Source: Streptomyces lanatus
Lineage (GTDB): Bacteria > Actinomycetota > Actinomycetes > Streptomycetales > Streptomycetaceae
Length of the DNA: 64,000 bases
Reading direction: 5' to 3'
NCBI RefSeq assembly: GCF_014655715.1
Contig: NZ_BNBM01000002.1
Coordinates: 124,001-188,000, forward strand
Shown: positions 34,652 to 43,966 of the stretch, one piece after another
Layout: every line of letters starts with the position of its first letter
Numbering within the stretch: the first letter of the stretch is position 1
Notes under the pieces: generated by a model
What the model was told of the DNA's origin: nothing
Database searches by the model: none
Seen by the model: the letters and a program-made list of their open reading frames with translations, nothing else
Translations under genes and position numbers: made by a program

Positions 34652-34793
34652 GTGCGCCTTTCGGGGTGGGTGGTACTTGTTTCGCTGGCGGGTGCGGGTT
34701 TGTGGGGGCTGAGCGCGCCCACGCGGCGGAGCCGCAAATTGACACAGCCCCGCGCCCCTGAAAGACAAAGCAGGGCGCTGCCCTGACAAGGGT

Positions 34794-35627
34794 CTATTGG
34801 CCGGCCAAGCCCGTATGGGCCACTCCCGCCACTATCTGCCTCTGGAAGAACACGAAGACCACGATCAGCGGCAAGCCCGCCATCAATCCCCCGGCCATCA
34901 ACTGAGCCCACTGGATGCCGTAGGAATTCATCACCGTCGCGATGCCGTTCGGCATGGTCATCAGGTCCGGGTTGTTCGTCACCATGTACGGCCACAGGAA
35001 GTTGTTCCACGACGCGATGAAGGTGAAGATGCCCACCGCCGCCAGCGAAGGGCGGGCGAGTGGCACGACGATCGTGAAGAAGACCCGCCAGCGGCCCGCG
35101 CCGTCGATGAACGCGGCCTCCTCCAGTTCGCGTGGGACGCCCTGGAAGAACTTGTAGAGGATGTAGACCATCGCGGCGGGCGCGCACTGGGGGAGGATCA
35201 TGCCCCAGTAGGTGTCGACCATCCCCATCTGCTGGACCGTGGTGAACAGCGGTACACCGAGCACCGCCGGGGAGATCATCAGGCCCGCCATGACCACGCC
35301 CATCAGCACGCCCTTGCCGCGGAACTCGGTGCGGGCGAAGCCGTATCCGGCGAGGGCGCTCACCAGCAGGACCACGGACGTCACGCACACCGAGACGACG
35401 AGGGAGTTCACGAACCAGTTCGTGATGTTGCCCGTCTCGAACAGGGCCGTCCACGCCTGGCCCGTCCAGTTCTCCGGCAGCCAGTGCGGGGGCACCTCGA
35501 CCGCCTCGGTCTCCGACTTCAGGGAGGTGAACAGGGCCCAGGCGAAGGGGGAGAGGAAGACGAGCGAGACGGCCGTGGCGAGGAGGGTGAGGATGATCTG
35601 GCTGGGGGTCCATGCCTTGGTCGTCAT
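34794..35627 (-). CDS. carbohydrate ABC transporter permease (MalG-type)
   Basis: The protein has 277 residues. Six membrane helices are predicted, with the EAA loop EEAAFIDGAGRWRVFFTIVVPLARP that contacts the ATPase. The MalG-like form (short N-terminus, ending GVAHTGLAGQ) pairs with the MalF-like permease encoded just upstream, whose stop overlaps this start (ATGA). No ATPase gene is nearby; Streptomyces sugar importers usually share MsiK. Confidence 0.93.
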   Translation of the reverse strand: MTTKAWTPSQIILTLLATAVSLVFLSPFAWALFTSLKSETEAVEVPPHWLPENWTGQAWTALFETGNITNWFVNSLVVSVCVTSVVLLVSALAGYGFARTEFRGKGVLMGVVMAGLMISPAVLGVPLFTTVQQMGMVDTYWGMILPQCAPAAMVYILYKFFQGVPRELEEAAFIDGAGRWRVFFTIVVPLARPSLAAVGIFTFIASWNNFLWPYMVTNNPDLMTMPNGIATVMNSYGIQWAQLMAGGLMAGLPLIVVFVFFQRQIVAGVAHTGLAGQ

Positions 35628-36565
35628 CGGGCGGCGCCCTCCTCACGGTTGCGCAGCAGCCACATCCGGGCGAGGGCGACGGCCGCGATGAGCACGAAGA
35701 AGATGATGGAGATCGCGGAGGCGTAGCCCACGCGGTAGCTGGTGAAGCCCTCTTCGAGGGTGTACTGCACGAAGGTGCGGGTCGCGTTCTCCGGTCCTGG
35801 TCCGAAGTCCAGCATCACGACCGCCTGGTCGAAGACCTGGAGCGAGGCGAGGATCTGCAGGGCGATGACGAGGCCGGTGATGTTGCGGAGCATCGGCAGG
35901 GTGATGTGGACCATGCGGTGCCAGGCGTTCGCGCCGTCGAGCTTGGCAGCCTCGTAGAGGTGGTCGGGGATGGACTGGAGCGCGGCGAGGTAGAGCAGGA
36001 AGCTGAAGCCGACCGTCCACCACAGGGTCGTGATGACGATGGCGAGCATCGCGTAGGACTTGTCGGTCAGCCACGGGGTCTCGATGCCGAAGACGTGGTT
36101 GATCATTCCCGTGCCGGGGTTGAACAGCCACTGCCACAGGTTGCCCGCGACGGTGGAGGGGAGCAGGAAGGGGGCGAAGAAACACAGCCGCCACAGCCAC
36201 TTCCCGCGCTCTATGTGGTGGGCCAGCATCGCGAGGAGGAAGGCGAGGACCGTGATGCAGGGGACGACGAGGAGCGTGAAGTAGGCGCTGTGGCCCAGCG
36301 CGTCCCACATCAGGGGGTCGTCGAGGGCCTCGCGGTAGTTGTCGAGGCCTACGAAGCTCGCGCCGTCGCCCGAGATGTTGGCGTCGGTGAAGCTGAGGTA
36401 GACGCCGCGCAGCAGGGGCCAGATCACGAACAGGGTGAACAGGACCAGGAAGGGCGCCACGAACCAGCCGCCGTGCTGGAAGCCCTGTTTGCGGCGGAGG
36501 GTGGCACTGTCGGCGGCGGTGGTGGCGCGGGCCGGTGCGAAGACCGTCTGGGCACTGGTGGTCAT
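35624..36565 (-). CDS. carbohydrate ABC transporter permease (MalF-type)
   Basis: The protein has 313 residues from ATG 36565 with GGGAGG upstream. A cytoplasmic N-terminal stretch precedes six helices. The EAA loop is YEAAKLDGANAWHRMVHITLPMLRN. It overlaps the binding-protein gene by 4 bp and the second permease gene by 4 bp, so the three are one translational unit. Confidence 0.93.
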   Translation of the reverse strand: MTTSAQTVFAPARATTAADSATLRRKQGFQHGGWFVAPFLVLFTLFVIWPLLRGVYLSFTDANISGDGASFVGLDNYREALDDPLMWDALGHSAYFTLLVVPCITVLAFLLAMLAHHIERGKWLWRLCFFAPFLLPSTVAGNLWQWLFNPGTGMINHVFGIETPWLTDKSYAMLAIVITTLWWTVGFSFLLYLAALQSIPDHLYEAAKLDGANAWHRMVHITLPMLRNITGLVIALQILASLQVFDQAVVMLDFGPGPENATRTFVQYTLEEGFTSYRVGYASAISIIFFVLIAAVALARMWLLRNREEGAAR

Positions 36566-37917
36566 GCGGCCGTACCTCCCTGTGCGGCGGTCCTGCCGTC
36601 CATGGGGTTCTTCATCGCGAGCAGCGTGGCCAGCTCGCTCTTCATCCGGCGGGCCACCGTGTCCGGCTTGGCGGAGCCCAGCGTGGAGGAGACGACGATC
36701 GGGCCGATCCGCTGGGCGAGGATGCCGGTGGAGCCCGCGAACCACACCTTCGGCTCGGTGGCCTGGTGGGTCATCGCGGAGACGTACTCGCTCTGCGGGT
36801 CGAGCTTCTTGTACGCCGGTGTGGACAGGGTCGGCGTGTAGGCGGGGATGTGGCCGCCGGCCGCCCACTGCTGGGCGTGGGTGACGACGTAGGCGGCGAG
36901 CCGGTGGGCCGCCTCGTTCGTGCCGCCGCCGCGGTCGGACTGGTGGGGCAGGACGAAGGAGTGGGACTCGGCGTGGGTGGCCTGCTCGCCGAAGACGGGC
37001 GGCAGCGGGATCGCGCCGTAGTCCAGCTTCGCGCCGGAGTAGACCGGCACCGACCAGTTGCCCTCCCAGGCGAAGGGGGCGCCGTTGACGAACTGTTCGG
37101 CGTTGACGGAGCCCAGGGCCGGGTCGGCGTATCCGTCGGTGATGTGCCGGCGCAGGAACTCCAGGACCTGGACGGCCTTGTCGGTGTCGAAGGTGACCCG
37201 GCGCTGGGCGGCGTCGAACCAGGTGCCGCCGAGCTGGGTGTAGAAGGCGACGAAGAACCACCACTGGAAGTTCTGGTCGTTGACCCACAGGCCGATGGTC
37301 TGCAGGCCCTTCTTGGTGGCCTTCTTCGCCTCCTTCAGCACGGCGAACCAGTCGTCGGTGGAGGTGACCGGCACGATCCGGCCGTCCGAGCCCAGCAGAC
37401 CCGCCTTCTTCAGCACGTCCTTGCGGTAGAAGCAGAGCTGGACGTGGATGTCGAGCGGGAGGGCGTAGAGCTGGCCGTCGATGACGCCGCGCTGCCAGAG
37501 GGCGGGGTCGAAGTCGGCTTCCCGTACGCCGTACCGGGCGAGCAGGCCGACGTCCCAGGGGTCCAGGAGGCGGCCGGGTGAGAAGCCGGGGACCCGGCCG
37601 AGGTGCATGACGCCGAGGTCCGGGGCGCGGTTGCCGGCGGCGGCCATGGCGAGCTTGGTGTAGAAGGGGTTGCCCCACTGGAGGGTGGAGTCCTTCACGT
37701 CGATGTCGGGGTTCGCGGCGCGGAAGGCGTCCAGCATCGCGATCATGTTGGAGCCGTCGCCGCCGCTGAACAGGTTCCAGTAGCGCACCCGGGTGTCGGC
37801 GCTGGAGGCCAGCGCGTCGGCGCCGGTGCCGAGTGCGGCGAAGCCGAAGCTGCCGGCGACCGTGATGCCGCCCGCGGTGGCCAGAAGTTGCCTGCGATTC
37901 AGGCCAGGTCGTCCCAT
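36562..37917 (-). CDS. ABC sugar-binding lipoprotein or Tat-secreted solute-binding protein
   Basis: The protein has 451 residues from ATG 37917. The N-terminus NRRQLLATAGGITVAGSF is a twin-arginine signal; no lipobox Cys is obvious. The mature part (VRYWNLFSGGDGSNMIAMLDAF, PLDIHVQLCFYRKDVLKKAG, FAWEGNWSVPVY) fits family 1 extracellular oligosaccharide-binding proteins. It delivers substrate to the two permeases. With the GH51 enzyme, arabino-oligosaccharides are the likely ligand. LacI-type and TTCGA-type sites lie in its promoter region. Confidence 0.9.
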   Translation of the reverse strand: MGRPGLNRRQLLATAGGITVAGSFGFAALGTGADALASSADTRVRYWNLFSGGDGSNMIAMLDAFRAANPDIDVKDSTLQWGNPFYTKLAMAAAGNRAPDLGVMHLGRVPGFSPGRLLDPWDVGLLARYGVREADFDPALWQRGVIDGQLYALPLDIHVQLCFYRKDVLKKAGLLGSDGRIVPVTSTDDWFAVLKEAKKATKKGLQTIGLWVNDQNFQWWFFVAFYTQLGGTWFDAAQRRVTFDTDKAVQVLEFLRRHITDGYADPALGSVNAEQFVNGAPFAWEGNWSVPVYSGAKLDYGAIPLPPVFGEQATHAESHSFVLPHQSDRGGGTNEAAHRLAAYVVTHAQQWAAGGHIPAYTPTLSTPAYKKLDPQSEYVSAMTHQATEPKVWFAGSTGILAQRIGPIVVSSTLGSAKPDTVARRMKSELATLLAMKNPMDGRTAAQGGTAA

Positions 37918-37962
37918 TGCCTGCCCTTACGATTCGAGACGGGTTCGAGGCTTACCAAGCTG

Positions 37963-37976
37963 TTCGAGATATCGAA
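37963..37976. promoter_or_regulatory. TTCGA-GATA-TCGAA inverted repeat in the importer promoter
   Basis: Perfect 5-bp arms with a 4-bp centre lie 46 bp upstream of the binding-protein start. Two more TTCGAG half-sites (about 37933 and 37944) sit between it and the gene. A closely similar element occurs in front of the IclR gene at 47046. Confidence 0.5.
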
Positions 37977-38008
37977 TTGTGCACGTAACTTCGGACGGGA
38001 CCGTAGGA

Positions 38009-38022
38009 TGGAAGCGCTTTCT
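38009..38022. promoter_or_regulatory. LacI/GalR-type operator
   Basis: TGGAAGCGCTTTCT contains the symmetric AAGCGCTT core typical of LacI-family sugar regulators. It lies 92 bp upstream of the importer start and 92 bp before the rightward peptidase-like gene. No LacI gene is in the window. Confidence 0.65.
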
Positions 38023-38113
38023 AGTCAATGCCTTGTGCATGAATCCGGGCGGTGGAGGTCGTTCACGCGTAGGCTCGAACGGCTCGCCGAACGGCGGGGG
38101 AACAGGGGGTGCG

Positions 38114-38737
38114 ATGGACATGGCGGGCGCGCGCGAGAAGGCGGCCCGGGTCGCTTCGGCATTGCGGCTACGGCGCTCGCACGCCGCTTCCGGGATGCGC
38201 GACCTGGCCTCCGATCTGAGCGCGGCCGTACGTGCCAGACCCCACCCCCCGGCCGATGTGGGCGAGTTGTGCCGGGCGCTGTGCGCGGAGATGAGCGCGC
38301 GGCGCGACGGGCGGCCCGTGGAGCTGCGGTTCGAGCGGTTCCCCGACGAGATCGAAGTGACCGGACTGTGGGTGGAGTTCCAGGACTTCGATCTGGTCAT
38401 CGTCGAGGAACGCGCCGAGGCCGTGCAGCAACTGGTCGTCCTCGGCCATGAGCTGTGGCACATGCACGCCGGGCACCGCCATGACCACACGGACGGCTCG
38501 GCGGTCGCCCACGCGCATGCGCTCGCGGGCAGTTCCGGCTGGCGCGACACGGCCCTCGCGGTGGCCGCGCGCAACGGCTCACGGCAGCGGGACGAGGCCG
38601 AGGCCGACGACTTCGGGCACCGGCTGGCGACGGCGTTCCGGCCGCTGCTGACGGGCCGGGGCCGTGCGGAGCCGCCCCTGGACCCCGTACAGCGCTCGCT
38701 CGGCTACCGCGGCCGGAGGAGGAGTACGGCACCATGA
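38114..38737 (+). CDS. ImmA/IrrE-like HExxH metallopeptidase-like protein 1
   Basis: The protein has 207 residues from ATG 38114. A zinc-binding motif HELWHMHAGH (His112, Glu113, His116) is followed by DEAEADDFG at about 160-168, where ImmA/IrrE peptidases carry their third ligand. This kind of protein is often annotated as a toxin component. ImmA/IrrE enzymes cleave XRE-type repressors; an XRE-type regulator is encoded 1.6 kb downstream. Its stop overlaps the start of the seven-helix protein (ATGA), implying a functional pair. Confidence 0.78.
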   Translation: MDMAGAREKAARVASALRLRRSHAASGMRDLASDLSAAVRARPHPPADVGELCRALCAEMSARRDGRPVELRFERFPDEIEVTGLWVEFQDFDLVIVEERAEAVQQLVVLGHELWHMHAGHRHDHTDGSAVAHAHALAGSSGWRDTALAVAARNGSRQRDEAEADDFGHRLATAFRPLLTGRGRAEPPLDPVQRSLGYRGRRRSTAP

Positions 38738-39966
38738 CGGCGCTCGCGTTGACGCCCGTCGAGTTCGTCAACGAGTTCTACCCGAACTTCTGGTGGATCC
38801 CCGCCGGGATCCTGGCCGCCGCCCTGGGCATCAAGCTGCCCAGCATCATCCGGCTGTGGAACGACCCGCTGCTGCGCGCGGTCGGCGGGCTGCTGCTGCT
38901 CGCCTGCTCGGTGTTCGTGTTCGTGGCGCCGTCGACGATCGCCCGGGTCAACCGGCTCACCGGGATCTCGAACTTCTCGGGACCGTGGGTGTACTCCCTG
39001 CTCACCGCGTTCTGCGCGTCCTGCCTCCTGCTGATCATCACCTGGCGCAACGGCCTGTCCGACCGCTCCCTGCGCACCCGCCGTGCCATGCGCGGGGTCA
39101 TCGCCGTCTACTGCGGTGTGATCGCCGCGATCTGGGTGCTGTTCGCGCTGGCGGACGTGCCCGTGGAGCGGCTGCGGGACATGGACACGTACTACGCCAA
39201 CACCCCGTACATGCGCGAGATGATCGTGCTCTATCTCCTCGCGCACACCACGGCCGCGCTGATCACCAACTGGCTGATCTGGAACTGGATCCGCACCGAC
39301 GGACTCGACGCCTGGCTGCGCTGGGGCCTGAAGTGCCTCGGCGTCGGCTACACCCTCCAGCTCGCCTTCGACGCCGCCAAGCTCACCGCCATCGCGGCCC
39401 GCTGGTCCGGCCGGAACCTGGACTGGCTGAGCACGGCCGTGGCACCGCCGCTGGCCTGTCTGTCCGCCGTGCTGGTCGCGGTGGGCTTCATCCTTCCGCA
39501 CGCCGGCCAGTATCTGCACGACCGCTGGCGCCTGCGGCTCGCCCACCGCGAACTGCGGCCGCTGTACCAGCTGATGAAGAGCGTCAACGGCGATGGCGTG
39601 CCCCTCGTGCTGCGCGCCGCCCCGGAGCTGCGGCTGATCCGGCGGGAGACGTTCATCCGCGACGTCCTGCTGCCGCTGGCCCGGTTCGTCGACGAGGAGC
39701 GGCGCGCCCGCTCCTACGACGCGGCCCTCGCCCTCGGTCTTCCGCCGGACCGCGCGAAGGCGCTCGCCGGCGCGGTGGCGGTGCTGGACGCCGTCGACGC
39801 CAGGGACGCGGCGCGGGAGGGCGACGGCACGGGCGACACCGACACCACGGATCTGCTGCGGGACATCGGCGCCATGTCGCGGGCGCTGCGCGACGCCGAG
39901 GACATCCGGGCCGTACGGGAGCGGGCGGCGGGGGTCCGGCCGGACGGCGTGCCGGTCCCCAACTGA
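38734..39966 (+). CDS. seven-helix membrane protein, MAB_1171c-like, copy 1
   Basis: The protein has 410 residues. About seven membrane helices fill residues 15-270, followed by a cytoplasmic C-terminal domain. The signature segment is RDMDTYYANTPYMREMIVLYLLAH, shared with two paralogues downstream. Others are RVNRLTGISNFSGPW and AARWSGRNLDWL. The family is annotated as a putative transporter but no function is established. Coupled to the peptidase-like gene, it may act as a membrane sensor or a protease substrate (inference). A terminator follows at 39979. Confidence 0.78.
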   Translation: MTALALTPVEFVNEFYPNFWWIPAGILAAALGIKLPSIIRLWNDPLLRAVGGLLLLACSVFVFVAPSTIARVNRLTGISNFSGPWVYSLLTAFCASCLLLIITWRNGLSDRSLRTRRAMRGVIAVYCGVIAAIWVLFALADVPVERLRDMDTYYANTPYMREMIVLYLLAHTTAALITNWLIWNWIRTDGLDAWLRWGLKCLGVGYTLQLAFDAAKLTAIAARWSGRNLDWLSTAVAPPLACLSAVLVAVGFILPHAGQYLHDRWRLRLAHRELRPLYQLMKSVNGDGVPLVLRAAPELRLIRRETFIRDVLLPLARFVDEERRARSYDAALALGLPPDRAKALAGAVAVLDAVDARDAAREGDGTGDTDTTDLLRDIGAMSRALRDAEDIRAVRERAAGVRPDGVPVPN

Positions 39967-39978
39967 CCGGGGCGGGCC

Positions 39979-40009
39979 CCGGGCGCCACTCCCCCAAGGC
40001 AGCGCCCGG
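39979..40009 (+). terminator. hairpin terminator
   Basis: An 8-bp perfect stem CCGGGCGC/GCGCCCGG with a 15-nt loop lies 13 bp after the stop at 39966. It separates the first peptidase/membrane pair from the XRE unit. Confidence 0.7.
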
Positions 40010-40146
40010 AACACCCCCGTGTCTGGCCGGGGCTCGCCCCGCAGACGGCGAGCAGGCGGTGCTCGCGTCCCCCGTCGAGGCAGGCCCCGGCCTCATCCGA
40101 CCGCGACAAGAGGCGGGCGCGCGGCCGGAAGTCCTACGCCGGAACA

Positions 40147-40241
40147 ACGCATTCGGAGCGGATACGGAATGCGTCTTTCCGTGACGTGATCATTGCTCGG
40201 GGTGAGCTGCACTGTCAACCATCCCTGCGAAACAGGGCAGT
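40147..40241. promoter_or_regulatory. inverted repeats upstream of the XRE gene
   Basis: ACGCATTC at 40147 pairs with GAATGCGT at 40167 across a 12-nt spacer. A second hairpin CCCTG-CGAAA-CAGGG (40223-40237) is framed by ACTG/CAGT. Both lie in the 364-bp gap before the XRE regulator, which holds no gene. They are candidate operators for that regulator or an attenuator-like leader. Confidence 0.4.
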
Positions 40242-40330
40242 TATTCCTGCCACCCACGGCTGGCCGCCACCCGGGCGACCCGATACGCTCCGCTCAGCCC
40301 AGCCACGACCGGGAGAACGGGGAGACCTCG

Positions 40331-40921
40331 GTGAGAGACGCCCACACTTCCCTCGCCGAACTGCGCGAGCGTCTTGAGGAGTTGACCGGACAGCCGGGCC
40401 GGCTGGCCGATGTGCTGGACGTGGCCGGGCTGTCGTACACCACCGGCGTCCCCGTGCAGACCGTCACCGCCCTGCTCGCCGGGCGCGAGGTGCCGGAGAC
40501 GAACCTGGAGGACCGCGTCCGGCAGCGGCTGGACTTCCTGCGCGAGACCCGGCGCCGCCCCGACGGCAAGCGCTACTCCCTCGACGAACTGGCCAAAATC
40601 GCGGGCACCAGCAGACAGTGGCTGAGCGAGTGGCGCAGAAGCGGACTGCCCAGCCTGGAGCACGCCGACCGGATCCGCCGCCACTTCGCCCTGCCCGCGG
40701 GCTTCTTCACCGCCGACGAGGCGGAGGCGCTGCACACCGCGCTCCAGCCGGTGCTGGGAGACCTGGAGGCCAAGGCCGACCCCTTGGCGCCGCTGCGCAC
40801 CCCCGGCTTCTACCGGCTGGCCAGACGCGCGCCGCATATGTCGCCGCGCAAGCTCCAGGCGCTGGCCGAATGGGCGGAGATGATCACGGAACGGAACTCG
40901 TCGGAGGACGACGACCTTTGA
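40331..40921 (+). CDS. XRE-type helix-turn-helix regulator
   Basis: The protein has 196 residues. GTG 40331 is chosen for the GGGGAG seven bases upstream. The HTH is central (YSLDELAKIAGTSRQWLSEWRRSGLPS, residues about 80-106). The N-terminal segment VLDVAGLSYTTGVPVQTVTALLAGREVP also looks like an HTH-type helical bundle. The C-terminus is helical and acidic (ERNSSEDDDL). In ImmR/DdrO-like systems such a protein is the target of the HExxH peptidase. Here it stands between two peptidase genes, so it may be the regulator they cleave. Confidence 0.75.
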   Translation: MRDAHTSLAELRERLEELTGQPGRLADVLDVAGLSYTTGVPVQTVTALLAGREVPETNLEDRVRQRLDFLRETRRRPDGKRYSLDELAKIAGTSRQWLSEWRRSGLPSLEHADRIRRHFALPAGFFTADEAEALHTALQPVLGDLEAKADPLAPLRTPGFYRLARRAPHMSPRKLQALAEWAEMITERNSSEDDDL

Positions 40922-41063
40922 GTACTCTCTGAGAGCTCCGCGCGGCCGTCTGCGGCTCGGTTTCGGCCAACCCTGGCCGACGGCGGGGGCAGGAGGTGGC
41001 TGAGGCGACGGACGGCTTGGCATATTGCTCAGGGTCGAACGTCCAGCGGCCACGGGGAGAACC

Positions 41064-41564
41064 GTGCGTACGAACAGGGAGATGCGTCGCCTCGCCGACG
41101 CCCTCATCGACCCCATCCGTGTGCCCGTTCCCGCGGAACCCGAGGCCCTGTTCCAGGCGGTCGTCGACTCGGCGATCCAGTGGCGCGGACGTCCCATCGT
41201 CGTGCACCGCGAGGTGTTTCCGCCGCACACGGCCAGCGGGCTGTGGCTGGAGCGCGAGTCCCACGACGATGTCATCGTCGACAAGCGGGCCGCCGTATGG
41301 CACCAGATCGTGATCTTCTGCCATGAGGTGTGGCACATGCACGAGCGGGGCGCCCCCGGCGCGGGCCCGCAGGCCGCCGCCGCGCGCACCGACTTCACCC
41401 TCGCCGACGAGCAGGAGGCGGACCGCTTCGGCATGCTGATGGGCCGCCGGCTGCGCACCTGGCTGGAGGCCTCGGCGGACTCGGTGTTCGCGGCCGGCGG
41501 CGACACCGAGGATCTCGCCGGACGGATCGGGGCCGCGCTCAACCACCGCGGGACCCGCAGATGA
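41064..41564 (+). CDS. ImmA/IrrE-like HExxH metallopeptidase-like protein 2
   Basis: The protein has 166 residues from GTG 41064, with GGGGAG upstream. The zinc motif is CHEVWHMHERG (His87, Glu88, His91), with DEQEADRFG at about 115-123 as probable third-ligand segment. It is a shorter paralogue of the protein at 38114. Its stop overlaps the next membrane-protein start (ATGA), repeating the peptidase-membrane protein pairing seen at 38.1-40.0 kb. Confidence 0.78.
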   Translation: MRTNREMRRLADALIDPIRVPVPAEPEALFQAVVDSAIQWRGRPIVVHREVFPPHTASGLWLERESHDDVIVDKRAAVWHQIVIFCHEVWHMHERGAPGAGPQAAAARTDFTLADEQEADRFGMLMGRRLRTWLEASADSVFAAGGDTEDLAGRIGAALNHRGTRR

Positions 41565-42754
41565 ACGGCCTGATCGCCTACGTCAGTTGCGCGGCGCTGT
41601 GGCTCGGTCTGCTGGTGCGGGCCCCGGACCTGCTCCGCCACCGCCACGACCCGTATCTGCGCGCCCTGTGTGCGGTGCTGGGCCTGGCCGGTCTCTGCTT
41701 CTTCCTCGGCTCCCCGCCCACGGTCGGCGCGGTCAACCGCCTCAGCGGCGTCCCCAACCTCGCCGCCCCGCTGACGTACGCGGCGATCACCGCCTACGGC
41801 GCCGCCTCCCAGATCCTGGTCGCCCTGTGGCGCGGCGGGCCGGGCGCGCGCCGCACCGCCCGCCGCTGGGTAGTCGCCTACGCCGGGGTGGTGCTGTGCA
41901 TCGTGGTGCTGTTCGTGCTGGGCGAGGCCTCGGTGGAGCGCCGTGAGGACCTGGACACCTACTACGCGACGACGCCGTATCTGCGCGAGATGATCCTGCT
42001 CTATCTCGCCGGGCATCTCACCGCGGTCACCGTCACCGCCCGCTCGGCGCTGCGCTGGGCCCGCGAGGTGCGCGGCTCGCTGCGCGCGGGGCTGATCACG
42101 CTGGGCGCCGGGGCGGTGTGCGGCGCCGGGTACAGCGTGTCCAAGCTCGTGGCGGTGGTCGCCCGCTGGACCGGGCGCGACTGGGCGACGCTGGGCACGG
42201 CGGGCGCCCAGGCCGCCGCGGGCTCCGCCGCCCTGCTGACGGTGGCAGGCGTGCTGATACCGCTGGCCGGACCCCGGTCGGCCGAGTGGCGCCGGGCCCG
42301 CCGGACATACCTGCGCCTCGCACCCCTGGAACAGGAACTGGACGACATCCTCGCCCGCCGCCGGCTGCGCCTGCCCCGCCCGCGCTGGTCCTCCCCCGTG
42401 ACCCGCCTGATCTGGCGCCAGACCAGCATCCACAACGCCCTCAGCCACCTGGACGCCCATCTCGACCGGGAGTTGTACGACGCGACGCACGACGCCGCCC
42501 TGCTCTCGACGGGCGATCCGGAGCGGGCGTCGGCGACGGCCTGGGCGGCGGTGATCGCGGCGGCGGCCAGGGAGTGCCGTTCGGACCGGACCGGACCGCC
42601 CCCGGGCCACCACTTCTCGGCCGAGGGCGAGTCGGCGTGGTTCCAGCAGCGGGCGCCCGAGCCCGACGCCCTCGTACGGATCGCGGACGCGCTCGTCACC
42701 TCGCCGCTCGTGCACCGGGCGGCGGCACCGGCGGAACGGAGCTCCCCCGTATGA
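41561..42754 (+). CDS. seven-helix membrane protein, MAB_1171c-like, copy 2
   Basis: The protein has 397 residues. About seven helices are predicted, with the family signature REDLDTYYATTPYLREMILLYLAGH, preceded by AVNRLSGVPNLAAPLTY and followed by VARWTGRDW. The C-terminal cytoplasmic part is helical (IHNALSHLDAHLDRELYDA). Its 5' end is coupled to peptidase-like protein 2 and its 3' end to copy 3. Confidence 0.78.
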   Translation: MNGLIAYVSCAALWLGLLVRAPDLLRHRHDPYLRALCAVLGLAGLCFFLGSPPTVGAVNRLSGVPNLAAPLTYAAITAYGAASQILVALWRGGPGARRTARRWVVAYAGVVLCIVVLFVLGEASVERREDLDTYYATTPYLREMILLYLAGHLTAVTVTARSALRWAREVRGSLRAGLITLGAGAVCGAGYSVSKLVAVVARWTGRDWATLGTAGAQAAAGSAALLTVAGVLIPLAGPRSAEWRRARRTYLRLAPLEQELDDILARRRLRLPRPRWSSPVTRLIWRQTSIHNALSHLDAHLDRELYDATHDAALLSTGDPERASATAWAAVIAAAARECRSDRTGPPPGHHFSAEGESAWFQQRAPEPDALVRIADALVTSPLVHRAAAPAERSSPV

Positions 42755-43938
42755 GTCTCGTCGTCTATCTCGCGGCCGCCGTCCTCGCGCTGTCCGCCGC
42801 CGTACTGTTCCGCCGCCCCCGCACGACCCCCGTCAGACCTTCCGCCCTGCGCAACGCGCTCACCGTGTCCACCTGCGTGGCGATCACGCTCGGCGCCGTG
42901 GTGTTCCTGTGCTCGGCGCCGATGACCCTGGCCGCCGTCAACGACCTCACCGGCGTCCCGAACTTCGGCGCGCCGCTGACGTACGGACTGCTCTCGGCGT
43001 ACAGCTGCTCGCTGCTGATCCTGCTGATCAACTGGCGGGGCGGGCCCCGCGAACAGGTACGGCGGCTGGTGCTGCGCAGCATCGCCGTGTACGCCCCGCT
43101 GATCGTCGCCATCGTGGTGCTGTTCACGCTGGCGGACGCGCGGGTGGAGCGGCTGACCGACCTGGACACCTACTACGCGAACACCCCCGGCATGCGCGAG
43201 ATGATCGTGCTGTATCTGCTCGGGCACAGCGCGGCCATCGTGGCGATGGCGGTGGTGTGCGTGCGGTGGGGCCGGGAGGTCACCGGGCTGCTCAGGGCGG
43301 GGCTGTGGCTGATCTTCGTGGGCGCCGTGCTGGACCTGGTGGGGTTCCAGTTCGCCAAGTACACGGCCGTGGTGGCCCGTTGGACCGGCCATGACCTGGA
43401 TTTCCTCTCCACCCAGGTGGCCCCGCCGATGGCCGCGCTGGCCGCGCTGATCTGTTCCGTCGGGTTCGTGCTGCCGCGCCTGCTGCCGGCCGCCGTGGCG
43501 CACTGGCGCGGGCTGCGGGACCACCGGCGCCTTGACCCGCTGTGGCTGCGGGTGGGGTTCGTCTCCACGGCACCCAAGCCGCCGTCCTCCTGGTGGCAGT
43601 CGCCCGCGGAGCGTCTTCACTACCGTGAAGTGGCCATCCATGACGCCCTGTTGGCGCTGGCTCCCTACTTCGACGACCGGGTGCGGGAGCGGGCGCGGGG
43701 CGCCGCGCTGGCCGAGGGCCGGTCGACGCACGAGGCCCGGCTGCTCGCCGAGGCGGCCATGGTGGGCGCGGCCGTGCGGCGGGCCGCGGCCCGGGAGGAG
43801 CCGCTGGAGACGGTCAGCGCGTATCGGCTGCATGCCACGGAGGTGTCCGGGGCGGGTGGACTGGTGGAGTTGGCGCAGGCGTTGGGGGGTACGGATATTC
43901 CGGCCACGATGCGTGAAGGTACGGTTAGGGCCTTCTGA
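42751..43938 (+). CDS. seven-helix membrane protein, MAB_1171c-like, copy 3
   Basis: The protein has 395 residues from ATG 42751, overlapping the previous stop. The same signature recurs: LTDLDTYYANTPGMREMIVLYLLGH, AVNDLTGVPNFGAPLTYG and VARWTGHDLDFLSTQ. Three paralogues in one locus suggest hetero-oligomers or paralogue-specific partners. The FAD monooxygenase gene follows 28 bp later. Confidence 0.78.
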   Translation: MSLVVYLAAAVLALSAAVLFRRPRTTPVRPSALRNALTVSTCVAITLGAVVFLCSAPMTLAAVNDLTGVPNFGAPLTYGLLSAYSCSLLILLINWRGGPREQVRRLVLRSIAVYAPLIVAIVVLFTLADARVERLTDLDTYYANTPGMREMIVLYLLGHSAAIVAMAVVCVRWGREVTGLLRAGLWLIFVGAVLDLVGFQFAKYTAVVARWTGHDLDFLSTQVAPPMAALAALICSVGFVLPRLLPAAVAHWRGLRDHRRLDPLWLRVGFVSTAPKPPSSWWQSPAERLHYREVAIHDALLALAPYFDDRVRERARGAALAEGRSTHEARLLAEAAMVGAAVRRAAAREEPLETVSAYRLHATEVSGAGGLVELAQALGGTDIPATMREGTVRAF

Positions 43939-43966
43939 AGTGCCGCGAAGTCCTGCTAGGAGCCCC

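Noticed and set aside
38114..41564. Classical type II toxin-antitoxin pair
   Set aside because: The HExxH proteins and the XRE-type regulator are not in a two-gene unit. The coupling is between peptidase and membrane protein, so a simple toxin-antitoxin reading does not fit.
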